From positions 12,463,125-12,527,124 of the forward strand of contig NC_084599.1 in assembly GCF_033807715.1 (NCBI RefSeq): a stretch of DNA of 64,000 nucleotides, written 5' to 3'. Below, piece after piece: positions 1 to 13,530 of the stretch (the stretch's first letter is position 1; every line of letters starts with the position of its first letter). Origin of the DNA: Cololabis saira (Eukaryota; Chordata; Actinopteri; Beloniformes; Belonidae). Below the pieces are notes generated by a model, which did not search any database, was not told the DNA's origin, and worked only from the letters and a program-made list of their open reading frames with translations. Both the position numbers and the translations under genes were made by a program.

Positions 1-339
1 AATGTGGACGGTTCCGACCGGCCGGCGCTGCAGAACACTCACACACAAGTGTGCTTATTTAAATAGAGCGGAGCAAAACTTAGTTTGATTGTATTTTATT
101 TCACTTTACACATCAAGCAAATCCTTAAAAGTCTTCATCATCTGTTTCGCATTAAACAGCTCAGTGGATGGTCTCATTCAGCTTCACCCGCCCCCTTCTC
201 TTTTTACCTTCTCATGGTGGCCGACCTGACATTACCGTAATTCAGGTAATAGACACGGCGCACCGTTTCTTAAGGCGCCCGGCACATTAAAAAAAAAAAA
301 AAAAAAAAAAAAAGTTGCGCCTTATGGTCGCGAAAATAC

Positions 340-341
<2 letters not shown>
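1..341. mobile_element. Right end of a decayed TA-target TIR element (MITE-like)
   Basis: The segment ends with GCGCCTTATGGTCGCGAAAA then TACGG, directly before TA. In reverse this gives a terminus CCGTATTTTCGCGACCATAAGGCGC, structurally like the terminus of the element at 19669-20156. A diverged partner sequence lies at about 234-266 (taccgtaattcagg...acggcgcaccg), and a 25-nt A run at 289-313 sits between them. The remaining sequence to position 1 may be element interior, with the true left end outside the window. No coding potential is visible. Superfamily not assigned; a TA target duplication is inferred. Confidence 0.45.

Positions 342-401
<60 letters not shown>
342..401. repeat. (TA)n microsatellite
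   Basis: About 30 uninterrupted TA units begin at the dinucleotide that would be the TA target of the element ending at 341. The tract may have grown from the target duplication. Confidence 0.95.
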
Positions 402-406
<5 letters not shown>

Positions 407-2944
407 GTGTCAAGTTATGTGTTTTTGTGACCACAACTCTGCCCAAACTTGACAAACTGCTCGATCAATTGTAGAAGGTTTGATGGTTTAAATGGGGATA
501 ATCAAATAATGGAATCAGATGGGATAAAAAAGAGTAGGTTTATAACCAGTTGCGTCTTCAAATCGATCAGGAGCTGTGGTCAGGAGTTGTTACCAGGAGA
601 GAGATGAGAGAGCTAGCCGAGACCAAACCAAACATTTCACGTCATGCCTTTCAGTGCACAGGTGAACATGGTCCCAATTAGTGCACTTCCTGGCAGCACC
701 AGCACTTCTGTGTGTGGTCGCCCTCTGCTGGTTTGGAGTACGAATACTCGGTATTTGACACAGCAATAAGTAAGTATTATAAGTAAATGTTTCAGGGAGC
801 AGAAATCCAGTGAGGAGGAAGAAGAGATTGAGGAGGAACCATATACCAGTGTACCTGTTAAAGAGGTAGTAGACATTGAGAAGTTCTACCAGTGAAAGGA
901 ATGGGCTGGTTGAGATGTAACTGTAGGAGCATGTTTTAGACTCAAGGATCCTTATTTCCAAATCACAGATAAGAATGGGGAGAAAAAAAGACTTCAGAGA
1001 GTACGGCTGAAGGGACGGGAGTGGTTGCAGTACTTGCTAGCAGCAGATGTTGTAATCTTGTACATGTTGCTATGAAAAAAACATCTCTGCAAATGGATAT
1101 TGAACTTCAGAGACCAAGTACAGTATGTGCACTGAGAGAGTTCACCTGTAACCTGCCGATGCTACATGTGATGTCATCACTTCAGCTGTTGCCAGGCTAC
1201 AAACACAACACCAGAATGCATTAGTGAGGATCCTTTTTCTCTGCTATACTTCCTTCTTCTAAAAGTTGGTAAATTGATGCATGTTTTTGTTTGTTTTTCT
1301 TTTTTATTACTATTATTATTTACATTAATTTGCATTTGCAATAATATAATTTGCCTCTGGGGATTAATAAAGTATTATTCAATTAAATTCAGTCCAATTC
1401 AGTTCCTCGTCGATGTATAGATGTACATCGACATAGTTCAGACTTGAACCCTGATGAGGGTTAAATACAACGCTGGTTGGACCGACTTAGAATGCCCTCA
1501 AAACTTTTCACAGACACGCCTCACGTGTACCAGACAGGCCTCCTGAAATCAAAAAGAAAGAACATTTCTCACAAAAGTGTTCAAATGTTCCTTTAAAATA
1601 GTATCATTTGCTCGTTTACACGAGCTGAACAAAAACGTATCCTGCATGTGCAAATGACAGCTGCTATTGATGAAACCGATAAAGAAATGGGAAGAGAATG
1701 AAACCTTGACATTGTGACTGCTGATTGAAAATGCCAGACAACTGATTTATGGCAAAACAGATGCAGAGAGGGGGAACGCCTCTGAGGTAAGATCGAGGGA
1801 GAGGCCCAGAGCAATGGAGAAAAGAGCACAGAGAGAGAAGAGGAGCTGGCATGAAAGCTATGCGATGATTATCAGAAAACACAGGGTCCGTCTGTTCTGT
1901 TCTCTACCCCGCCTTAGCTGAGAGGCACAGGGCTTGGTCCCTAAGCAGGTGTGCAGGGTGGGGAAATACAGGACAGACGGGGGGGAGGGACATAGAGACA
2001 GACGGAGTAAATGGAGTCCATCGGAGGAATGAAAAGGAAAAGAAAAGAGAAAATACAGAGGAACAGAGGGGGGATATTGATCTAAAATAAACACTGAAAG
2101 ATAGAAATATGTTGTAGCAATGAGAGCAGAAGTCAGAGTAGATGGAGGAGAATGGCACGTAAGTATTACTGGAAGCTATCTTGGTCATTAGTGTCTCTTG
2201 CAGGGCTCGATAAAGAGCTCAGACACTGGAAGACTGTATGCCTTCCAGCTTTTGTCTGTACGTATAGAAAGTGGCAGTGTATCAGAGGAATCAAAGGGAT
2301 CAATGGAGAGGAGAGGTAAGCGTAAGTGGATCGCTGTATCCCTCAGCTGACCCTTCATTACCATGGAACACAAAGCCTGTCATCTATCCCCGAGATACAT
2401 ATGCACTTGCCTTGTGTCAAGTATACATGCATACACACCATGACCTCATTAGATTATTACCTCACTGTCTGCATTTTCATTTGTCTCATTTCACTGGTGT
2501 GTGCACACACTTTTACTGTGAATAACAGCAGTTATACCGAGAGAATCGCACAGTGAATTCAAATGGAAGTTTGTAGTTTCAGGACTAACTGAAAGTCTGC
2601 AGCACAGTGGTGTGGTTAGCAATGTCTCCTCAACGCAAAAGGTTGCTGAAGTCTGGGAAAAAATGCCCTCTGTCAATGCTAGAGTCTCGTGACATAATAA
2701 CAAGTGATCTGCTCCAGTCTGATTGTCAAGTTAAAAAAAATCCAAGGAATACACAGAAGAAAAAGAAAAAAGTACATAATTGCTATTTGAATAGGAATTA
2801 AGAGGGTAAGTAGCAGCTGGGTGCTGCTAATTGAATTAATGTTACTCAGCAGGTGGCACCTTCCTCTATTAAAAGCTTTTTTAGGGGTTTAAACACAAGC
2901 CTAAGGAGGAAAGACATCAGAGGGATTTCAAAGCCTTTTTGAAT
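402..2944. other. Unassigned intergenic sequence
   Basis: No supported gene. The short ORFs here lack conserved motifs and overlap one another on both strands. Positions 1358-1395 (ggggattaataaagtattattc...) resemble the 3' tail of a fish retroelement, but the body is unrecognisable. Purine-rich runs occur at 1780-2070. Confidence 0.6.
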
Positions 2945-3654
2945 CAATCTAATGTGAGACACATTAACAGGTTTACTTGTGGAAAAAAACACAGACAAAT
3001 AAAACATTCCTATGAATTGCTTATCCTCTCAGGAGTGACCATGTCAGAAAGTCCACTGAAACATCTATGCAATGCTCAGACAATAAAGAAAAAAAAGTCC
3101 TTGGTGTATAAAACACCAAGAACAAAAACTTAGATACTTCAAGCCTCGCTTAGCAGGGAAAGTGTTAAAGCCCCTGACAGTACAATGAGAAAAGACATAC
3201 AAAGGTGGCTTGTTTGGAATACCATGAAAGCCTCTTTTCTCTGCAAAAAAAGTTGGCACATAGCTAAGTTTGAAAACTTTCATCTGAGAACCCCTCAAGA
3301 CTTCTGAAACAACAATTTTGAAGAAATGAAACCAAAGTGTAGATGTGAGAATGTAATACACAGCATCGTGTTTGGGAAAACACAAATACAGCACATAACT
3401 ACAAAATATCCCATACCATCCAGCAAGATCAGTGGTAGAATGATAACAGTTTGGTTTTAATGTATTAAAGTATTCCAAAGTCAGATGTAATGATAGCTAA
3501 GGCTTGGTTGAAAGTGGGGTGTGAAAAAGTGACAATAATCCCAAGAACATCAGCTAATCTAAAAAGAAATGGCAGAAAATGAAAAGACTGAAGGTGCTGG
3601 AATGACACAGTCACAGACCAGACCTCAGCCTAACCTAAACACTCTACCGGGACC

Positions 3655-4286
3655 TTAAAGGAGCCGTCTGTAAGAAATGTCCAAAACTGGTACTGCAGTC
3701 ACTTTCAAAATATTGTTGAGCGGCGTGTACTCCCCCCCCTCCTCCCCCCGACCAGAGGTTGCCAGGTAGGCTGCAGAATGCAGCAGGAACGTAGGCTGCC
3801 ATGGCTGCCATAATTAGAGCCGAGCTGGAAACCCGGATGCCGGAACAATACTGACTTGGTGATTGGGAGATAGGTGGAGGGTGGAGCTTCAGAAACAATA
3901 CTGACTTGGTGATTGGGAGATAGGTGGAGGGTGGAGCTTCAGAAACAATACTGACTTGGTGATTGGGAGATAGGTGGAGGGTGGAGCTTCAGAAACAATA
4001 CTGACTTGGTGATTGGGAGATAGGTGGAGGGTGGAGCTTCAGAAACAATACTGACTTGGTGATTGGGAGATAGGTGGAGGGTGGAGCTTCAGGCCAAAAC
4101 AAAACATGACAACATAAACATCAGTTGAGGGCTGCAACTCCTCTTTTTAAACTGGAATATCCTGGCTTGAGTGCTGTTGTCAGTGACATAAGTATTTGAA
4201 ATGAACATGATTTTTAAATGTCTGTTGACATATCGGGGTCATTTTATGATTCGTTTTATTATTGCTCTTACATACAGCCCCTTTAA
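3655..4286. mobile_element. Non-autonomous TTAA-target DNA transposon (MITE) inside the Tc1-like relic
   Basis: The element is bounded by TTAA on both sides (3655-3658 and 4283-4286). The termini are inverted: AGGAGCCGTCTGTAAGA on the left, and AGGGGCTGTATGTAAGA as the reverse complement of the right end. Removing the element and one TTAA restores the expected Tc1-like reading across the site, so the TTAA duplication is well supported. TTAA targets are typical of piggyBac and Kolobok superfamilies; the AGGG-type terminus favours Kolobok over piggyBac, but that is inference. No transposase is encoded. The interior contains a C-rich tract near 3731 and a 50-bp tandem array at 3843-4092. Confidence 0.75.
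3843..4092. repeat. 50-bp minisatellite, five copies, within the MITE
   Basis: The unit contains ACTGACTTGGTGATTGGGAG followed by atagg tggagggtgg agcttcag, and repeats at exact 50-bp intervals (aacaata at 3844, 3894, 3944, 3994, 4044). Copies appear identical apart from the junction of the first, which implies recent unequal exchange or replication slippage. There are no unique spacers, so it is not a CRISPR array. Confidence 0.95.
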
Positions 4287-4420
4287 GAAAGCAGTTCACA
4301 GACAAATGCAAGATCAATGAACAATGACAAAACATTGTAAAGACAAATGGACAAAAAATCCTCCACAATGATGTAAAAGACTTCTACAGAAAATGATTAC
4401 TGCATGACAATGTGTCTACA

Positions 4421-6079
<1,659 letters not shown>

Positions 6080-7015
6080 TGAAAAAGTGTACAAAACCAC
6101 TGGACAAGAGTTAGTACCCCCCTCCATTAACCACATGTTTATAACATAAATAAACTCAAGAACACTTAATCGATCCCCAGCTGGCGTGGGAACCTTTTTA
6201 AAAGTAATCATTTAAACAGTTTGCTATTATGGAGCATTTAGATATGTGGAAACAACAAGTGAATATGGATAGACAGAACCAATGGTCTTAGCGACACTAT
6301 TGTCGCTGTGCATCAATCAAGAAAGGGTTGCAAAACCATTTCCAAACTATTTGGAGTTCAACATTGTGCAACGAAAAGCAAAAGGCATTCAAGACAGTTG
6401 CACATCTTCCCTGGCATGGATATCCCAGCAAGGTCAGACCATTCAATGCTCAAGCATCAACATCAACAAGTTACATTTCAGGGACTCTCTTAGCAGGTTA
6501 AACGTTAACGTCCCTGACAGCACAGTTAGAAGAAGACTGAAAACAACACATAAGGGTTGTTTGCAAAGTTGGCCAAAACAGAAAATGGAAGGGTTTGAGA
6601 TTCACAAAAGTCCATCTAAACAAATGCCCAGCCCCGTGGCTGGTGAAAACTAAACACCAAGAACTCCTCTGTAGACCAGAGTTCTTTTGGTAAATGTGAG
6701 ACCATCTGTTTGACAGACAAAGCTGGGTGAAAAAATAAAAGAGTCATGGTTTTGGAATAGCTGGAGCAGAGTCCAGACCTCAACACAACCTAAATGTGGT
6801 GGGACCATAAGACAGCTGCGCATAAGCGAATGTCCAAAAACCTCAAAGAATGGATGCAAAGTAAAATGAGCCAAAAACGTTGTTTTTATTACGTATATAA
6901 TGAGGCTGAGGTTGTTATGGTGTCATGGAAAGACCCCAAATGACCAGATGATTTTTTATTATGGTTTTACAAAAGAAAAGTTAATTGGAGGGAGTCAAGA
7001 ATTATGCAAATAAAT
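6080..7015 (+). pseudogene. Second Tc1-like transposon relic
   Basis: The segment follows the nucleotide order of fish Tc1-like elements: gaccaatggtcttagcgaca (6267-6295 region), ttgtcgctgtgcatcaatc, aaaaccatttccaaactatttggagttcaaca, agacagttg, ccagcaaggtcagacca, ttagcaggttaaacgttaacgtccctgacagcacagttag, agtccagacctcaac and gtgggaccataagacagctgcgcataa. The part coding the central catalytic domain is largely deleted between about 6560 and 6650. The ends near 6080-6130 and 6960-7015 are approximate. The 123-aa ORF at 6282-6653 is a chance frame through the relic. It is more diverged than a copy that could still move. Assignment is from remembered family features. Confidence 0.65.
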
Positions 7016-7026
7016 AAATAAATAAA
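7009..7026. repeat. Short (AAAT)n tract
   Basis: Four to five AAAT units follow the end of the Tc1-like relic. Confidence 0.8.
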
Positions 7027-9059
7027 TGTTAAACATTTTTAACATTTCCTCTTCATTTTAGAAAAAGTACTCCAGGAAGCTAGAACAAATAAGGAGTACA
7101 TTACTGTCTTGGCAAACAATGTGATAACCACATTCCAGTGAAAGTTTTACTTTTGTTTCTATGTAATCTTGTGTAATGTGCATGCGTCATGGTTCACACA
7201 TTTTTAACAGCATTTTTCACTGGACTTTTTTTATAAAACTAAATTGCCTAACAAGTACCATGATTTAGCAAAAAATGGTGAAAGACACACTCACTTTCAC
7301 ACACACGCGCCATAAGAAAACTAACATCTGCTGAAAGGTCCAAATGCTACTAAATATTTTCTGTACTAAAGTGAATAAAGTAGTCAGTGACCACATACAT
7401 TAGGGACTTGTTGCTGACTGTGACCCACAAGGTAGAGGAAATGGACCATCTTTAGATTACAGAATGTCACAATGCTTTGCAAAAGCACATACAAAGTTCT
7501 TGCTGGGATCACTGAATGCACAGCTAGGGAGTGGACATGACAATGAGTATGTCTGAGTAAAAGAGGCTTGTGTCTCATAGTATCTATTTTGGACCTTTAG
7601 GAAAAGATATCAACATTAATGGAATCTGAGTCACCCCACATGGCATTCATGGTTATATTTTTAGGCTTTTGTTAAATATATTTTTGATATTGCAACTCCT
7701 CAAGACTCCCATTACAATTCAACACAGAGTCATCAACAACGTTAGACAACACATGCTGCTAATTCGGACATCAGACAGTCGTTTAAAGACATATATTTGT
7801 CATCTGATAAAGTCAAATATTTACTCTCTTTCTGGCTCAGTTCTGTTTTTCTTGAGGGAAATATGTCAATTTGAACTGGCATCTTGCTCTGTTTTTGTTT
7901 GAGTGGCTTTTGGTTTGGTGTTGTGCAGGTTATTGAAAATGGTTAAAGCTCTTACAGCATCATACTTTTGAAATTTGATAGTAAGTAGTAGTTCATGACA
8001 TAGTCTGGGATAAAATTACTTCATGTGTCAAATAGTTTGTTATACCGAAATATGCCCTTTTCAGTGCAAAAAGATACTATACAGTTCGGATATAACTTGT
8101 TGTAAATGCTTAGCTCTTAGAACCACTGTTGTTGCCTTTAAAAACTACCTTTAACTGCTGATAAAGAAAACTTGGTACTGTGGAATGGCCACATATAGTC
8201 TTGTACCCTAGCAAGACAAACTCATGATATTGAGTCTTGCGATAAAAACCCGCTGCTACAGAAGCTGTGAGTTCAGGTTTAACAGACTTGAATTGATGAT
8301 TTTAAAGCAAAGTGTCATAGTTTGCTTTCCATCTTTTGGACCCACACAAATAATAAAACATAGGTAGATAGGCTGAGAAAGACAGAGAAATGGAGAGAAA
8401 GTAAACAAAACTATGAAAAAACGGGAAACACAGATGAATGTATTTGTACCTAATAGAAACTTTTGAGTGTCTTTGATACAATTCCAAAACAGTTTTCCTT
8501 CTTGTCACAGGTTGCTGTCATTTTCAAATTGACAACCCGTGTTGCATTTGGATTTATTTATATACACAAATGTTTATGCGCCTGCTCAGATGACCAGCAC
8601 TGGGACAGCATCATTTGTTTGCATTAGAGAATTTACAGTATAAGTAGTTTTTGGCCACATTCAGGCCTCTACTCATCTTTCTTGTGGTTCCCAGAAGAAC
8701 GTGAGAAAAAAATCAAGTTTGAAAGCATGGTGGGATTATCTCTGAATCATTGTCGGGAATGTGAACAGCCTCTCTGCCCAAACTATTTTCTATCTGTTCT
8801 AAAATGTCACTTGAGGTCAAATGAGGTCACTAAAATTAACTCAGATTAACCTACTTGTTCTGAATTACAGAGGCAGAAAGTAACCTGGATTTACACAATG
8901 ATAGCTCTCGAGAACTATTTAGAGGCAGTAGTATTCCCATTGCTAGAACACATAAACAAGATTTGGATTATACAGGAAACCTCTACTCATTCACTTGCAA
9001 TTAGTGAATTTAATTATGAACATATTAAGTGTTTCGAGCCATCTTTTTCCCCAATTTTT
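7027..9059. other. Unassigned intergenic sequence
   Basis: AT-rich sequence with no ORF bearing a recognisable domain and no clear repeat ends. Confidence 0.55.
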
Positions 9060-9417
9060 TTGGCTCTTGTTCACAATTATACTCAGGGAAAAATAACAAT
9101 TTGGAAGTTCTGGATGGAGATATGTGAGGATTTATCCACATGGATCAACTACAGAATTCCAGCGTGCCCCGCACTATGCATACTAGGTCACTTGGGAGAC
9201 ATCCACATGGAATCTAACCTGGTTCACTTGGTCCTCACTGCCTTATGTATCGCAAAGAAAACTATTCTAATGAACTGGAAACAAAAGTCCATGTATTGAT
9301 CAATTTAGGAATCTTCTGTCAGATCATATTAGTAATGAGATAATGTCTGCCTCCACTAAACAACATTCGGCCGAACTGCATTCTCTCTGGTCCCCGATTA
9401 TAGGCTTTATTACCTAG
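9060..9417 (+). pseudogene. 3' end of an L1-like ORF2 (frameshifted)
   Basis: L1 ORF2 encodes the endonuclease-reverse transcriptase used for target-primed reverse transcription. Only its C-terminal part is visible here. The frame ending at 9299 contains ITIWKFWMEICEDLSTW and IAKKTILMNWKQKS, which match the C-terminal pattern of fish L1 ORF2 proteins (…AKKTILxNWK…). One frameshift near 9290 moves the reading to a frame giving QFRNLLSDHIS and ELHSLWSPIIGFIT before a TAG at 9415-9417. The ORF begins formally at 8898, but I see no L1 similarity before about 9060. It differs from the intact L1 at 57-64 kb, whose matching region reads LLARRLIVINWKSRS, so these are separate L1 families. Confidence 0.6.
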
Positions 9418-10559
9418 TGGGGGCGGGGGGTGGTGATCCCGTAGCCCTTGGGGTTGGGGGCCGGCTTGGGGGGCTGGGGTGCGGGTCTCTGGTGGCCCCT
9501 GGAGGGTGGGGAGTGGGGGGGGTGGGGGTCATCGCCGTGGGGCCCTGTCTCTGACCGGAGGGGGCCTTGGGGGTCTATGGGGGGGTTACCTCGTGGTGGT
9601 GGGTGGGGTGGTTGGGGAGGGCCTGGGTGGGTGCCGTGGCTTGGGCGTCTCCGGGCCATTCCGGGTGGGCTGGGCTTTGGGCGTGGGGGTCCCCCTCGGA
9701 GGGCCCGGCTCTGCCTGGGTGGGGGGTGGCTGTCTGCGATGGGGGCGCATTGTTGCCTTGGGCCACCGTTACTGGGCGGGGGCCGCGTGCCCCTGCGTTT
9801 GCTGGAACTCTGGGGCTTCTGGGGTGTCCGCTGGGGAGGTGCGGGCGCGGCGGCGGGGTGGAGTCATTCTCAGGTGTCTATGTCTTATGTCGTCAGTATG
9901 AATGGAGGGACGTTGGGCCATTTCCCCCTCCGCCTGGGGGCTCCGGCGGCGCCGGGGGGGCCGCTCCTAGGGGTGCGGGGGGGCCCTGGCCCACGTCGAC
10001 CTGGATGGCCAACGGGGGAGCGTGGGCGCCTACCGGGGCCAGTACCACTGGCCCTGCCTCCTGGCTTCGGCCTCTGCTCCCCCTTCTGCGCCCCCCTACA
10101 CGACTCACACCTACATAAGAGGGGTTGGGGGGTCCGGGGCATGGGGGACACTGTCCCACGTGCCCCCATACTCCCCACCCCATGATTTTAATAACATCTT
10201 AGACACCGCACACTCAACAATTAATAAAGATACACTTAACAAGGATACTTAGTGTCTTGGAGGGGGAGGTCATTGTCAAATATGATACCCCGACCCCCCC
10301 CCTACCTGTTTTTATTGCATTAGCCACATTCACTCAACACCAGGGGCGGGAGTGGGGCCTACTCCACCCACATTCCCTCGTTGGCCTGGGGCGGGGTGGT
10401 CGCAGTGCCCGGGAGGCTACCTGGTGGTGCTGGACCCCCCCAGGGAGTGGGAAGTGGTGAGTGAATGAGTGTCCATGTCTTTGTCGGTGAGTGTGGGTAT
10501 GCAAGGGTCCTGCAATGGAAGACGCACAAAACTTTGGGCCTCCATCAGCAGGACAAAAA

Positions 10560-10645
10560 AATTAATAATTTATTATTATTACTATTATAACAAGGATGAT
10601 GATTATTATTATTATTAGTAGTAGTATGCTATACTATTATTATTA
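10560..10645. repeat. (TTA)n-like simple repeat
   Basis: Imperfect TTA/ATT units separate the two G-rich blocks. Confidence 0.85.
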
Positions 10646-11197
10646 TTATAGAAAATGGATGGATGGGATCTGGGGCACTTCGTTGTCGGGCCCGCAAGGG
10701 TGTTGCCTTGTTGGGGGGTTCCTTCTCTCCAGGCCCGTCTCCGGTCCCCCCCGCTGCCCGTGCGGTGGTTGATCCTTTGGTCCTGGGGGGCCGCTTTCGA
10801 TTGGGCGGGTGCCCCTGCCTGCGTCGGTGGTCGGGGTGGCCCTGTCTCTCTGGGGAGGCTGGCCTCTCGCCGGGTGGGGGTCGTTGGCCTGGTGTGGGCC
10901 TCCTGGCCACATATTCGGCCCAGGTCGGGTGGTGGGTTCCGGTCCACCGCCGTGGGTTCCCTGGCTGCCTCCTCCCGTGGTCATGGGGGCTCCGCCCGCG
11001 GGTTCCCTCGGTCACCGCTGGGAGGGGGCGAGCCTTGCTGGCGGTGGGTTTCCTCCCGCCCTCTTTTCACCCTCTGTGGGGTTGCTGGTGGCCTGGGTTC
11101 CGGGTTCTTCCTTGTTGGCTTCTGGTCTCGCGGGTGGCGGGATTGCGCCTCCCCTCCTCCACTATAGTTACAGTTCAGGTGGAGCGTCGATTGGACT

Positions 11198-11321
<124 letters not shown>

Positions 11322-11429
11322 GCTACACAGACATACACATCTGCTCGTTCACCTGCATGCTTGCTCCGCAGTTTTGGAGCTCAGATAGTCGCAGTAGCCT
11401 AGCTGTGATTGGGTCCCGGGTACCCGGGA

Positions 11430-13300
11430 TGGTTGCTGCTTGTGTCTCTGCCTGGATGCTCGATTATTTGGTAGAATAATGCCACATGATTCTTGACAGG
11501 AGAACATGGCCTGGGCTCGCTGGGATCAATCAAAAAACATGCTAGGTCTAAGTCCTGTATTTGTATGTCTCTGTGAGTGTGTATATGTCTGTCTCCATCT
11601 ATGTGTTTGCATATTTGCACAGCTGTGTGTGTTTATACCCACTAATGAATGTGTGAGCCCACGCATGTTAAACATGAACGTGTGTGTGTGTGTGCATGTG
11701 TTTAGATGTGTGTATGCGTGTGTGTGTGTGTGAGAGAGTGTGAAGGAGCCAGGGAAAGAGTGGGTGGGTTACGTATGACAAAGTTCCTCATTTTTTAGAA
11801 ATAATAACTTGTTCCTGTTACAAAGCTGTGTGACTCAGGGGCTGCTGAGAGAGGAAAAGACAGAAACAGACCTGTCTACCTTCCGCCTGTTTGTCTGTCT
11901 CTCTGTCTGTCTTTCTTTCCATCTCCTGGTGCATCTGACCCTTGTCCCTGTATCTGCTAACGAGGGGGTGTGGTAGTCGCTGGAGGCGTTGGAGCTGAAT
12001 TACCATATTAATTAGCTCATCTTTTGGCCGACAAACACAGAACTAAAATGTCACCATGCTCAGGTTGGCCATAGGAAACACAATTAGTTGAAGTCATTAT
12101 TGTTTTAGTGATGTTCTATGTTTTTCCACTCCATTTCTTAAATCCCCCATTCCTCCCACTCGTCAGCTCTTTCTCCTGTGCTCACACTTTAGTCTTTCTA
12201 TTTTTTTTAAATTTATTTTATGACTTGCAAGGATTTTTAACTTTTACTTTTAACTAACTGCATTGCAAAGCTCCTCTGTAAACATGGTAGGTAGAATTGA
12301 TTATGCACCGTGAGTACTTTTGACTGATCCCCAGTCTTCTTGGACCATCACACTGATGGCTGTAATGGTCATCATTAACTGGATGATGGTAAAAGCAGCC
12401 TACTCCAGCAGAAAAAAAACCTGTACACACTGTCACATGTTTTTACTAGATGAAATTGATATTTATTTTTATGGTAGAAATAAAATAATAATAATTAATA
12501 TTGTTTTTGGCAAATATGATGAAAAGATGAATTATTAACCAGAGCTTTTAGCCCTTTGCCATACCCAGACCTATACTTGGCTATTGAATTGCCGAAGCAT
12601 TATAAACCATTACATGAGTAAAAGAAGATTTAAAAAAATAATATTCTTACTGGAATTCAGACAGATGTAAGTCAAAGGGCGGTTGGGGAAAAAAAATAAC
12701 AAGACTTTGGGAAGCCAAACTGCTAGTCTTTTGGAAAGCTGATTGTACTTTGCTTAATTTATAGATGTAGAAATACATACCACATATCTACTTGTAGGCT
12801 ATTTACAGTAAGACGTTTGGTATGAGTGGAAAATATCTCATCAGCAGTTTCAGCCTTCAAGTATGATTAGCATAATGTATCTCAAGTGGAAATGATTTGC
12901 CATTTTCGTAAACTGTAAATTAGAAGCTGCCCTTTTAACAGTATTTTTAAGCAGCACTTTCATTAAGTTTCAGGTCATGTCTGTCAACACAAATGTTATT
13001 CATCACAAACAGTGTTAAAGGCTTCCACCCTTTTTGAATTGGAAGCAACAGCTGAAGGACGGATATCCTCCCTGTCACCTGACAGTTGGTGCAAATATTT
13101 AGTACCAACTAATTTCCCTTTAAGTGTTTGCTTCTGTGGTCTGACCTGTTTTAATTTGTTTAAATATCACTCACAAAATACTTAAATCAAAGGGATGCTA
13201 AGTTTAAACTCCAGCAAACCCAAGAAGTGCAGAAAGTAACTTGAGAACAGTAAATTAAATTAAAGGCAACAGTGTTTAAAGTCCGGGGGGATTGATGAGT
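11430..13300. other. Intergenic sequence with TG-rich stretches
   Basis: TG-rich imperfect repeats occur at 11560-11740 and a CT-rich run at 11880-11925. No supported gene or TIR element. Confidence 0.6.
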
Positions 13301-13304
13301 TACA

Positions 13305-13530
13305 TAATGGGGCTTTCCCACTAGTACCTACTTGCCTCTGCTTGGCTCGACTCCACTCTGTTTTGAGAGTTGTTTCTGATGATAGTACCGGCTAGTACCT
13401 CCTTTTTTCACACCTACTTGGCCGAGGTTCAAACCAAGCTGAGTCTGACTGAAAATACAATGTTGCCGGGCTGTGCACCACTGATTGGCCAGAGAGTAAT
13501 GTCTCACAACTCCTTCACTCCCACCACATT
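13305..13530. mobile_element. Fragment of a fish MITE (CTAGTACCTACTTG type)
   Basis: The sequence ggggctttcccactagtacctacttgcctctgcttggctcg, followed by gtaccggctagtacctcc, resembles one end of a common fish non-autonomous DNA transposon whose ends read CACTAGTACC. No opposite inverted end is visible, so the copy is truncated. Assignment is from remembered pattern only. Confidence 0.35.

Larger units (their letters stand above)
2945..4420 (+). pseudogene. Tc1-like transposase remnant, split by a MITE
   Basis: Tc1/mariner transposases cut and paste their own element at TA sites. Here only a non-coding relic remains. The blocks at 2990-3075 and 3135-3470 follow the nucleotide order of common fish Tc1-like transposase genes: the cttagcagg...gtgttaaagcccctgacagt block, then tggcttgtttgga, agacttctg, ccaaagtgtagatgtg and tttgggaaaacacaaa. 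The part at 3590-3654 (cagaccagacctcagcc...cgggacc) continues at 4287 (gaaagcagttcacagacaaatg) exactly where the family reads ggaccttaagagagctgtgcataaacaaatg. Frameshifts and stops are numerous and TIRs were not found. Family assignment rests on remembered consensus features, not on an alignment. Confidence 0.7.

Noticed and set aside
3843..4092. CRISPR-like array
   Set aside because: Direct tandem 50-bp units without unique spacers, in a eukaryotic MITE.
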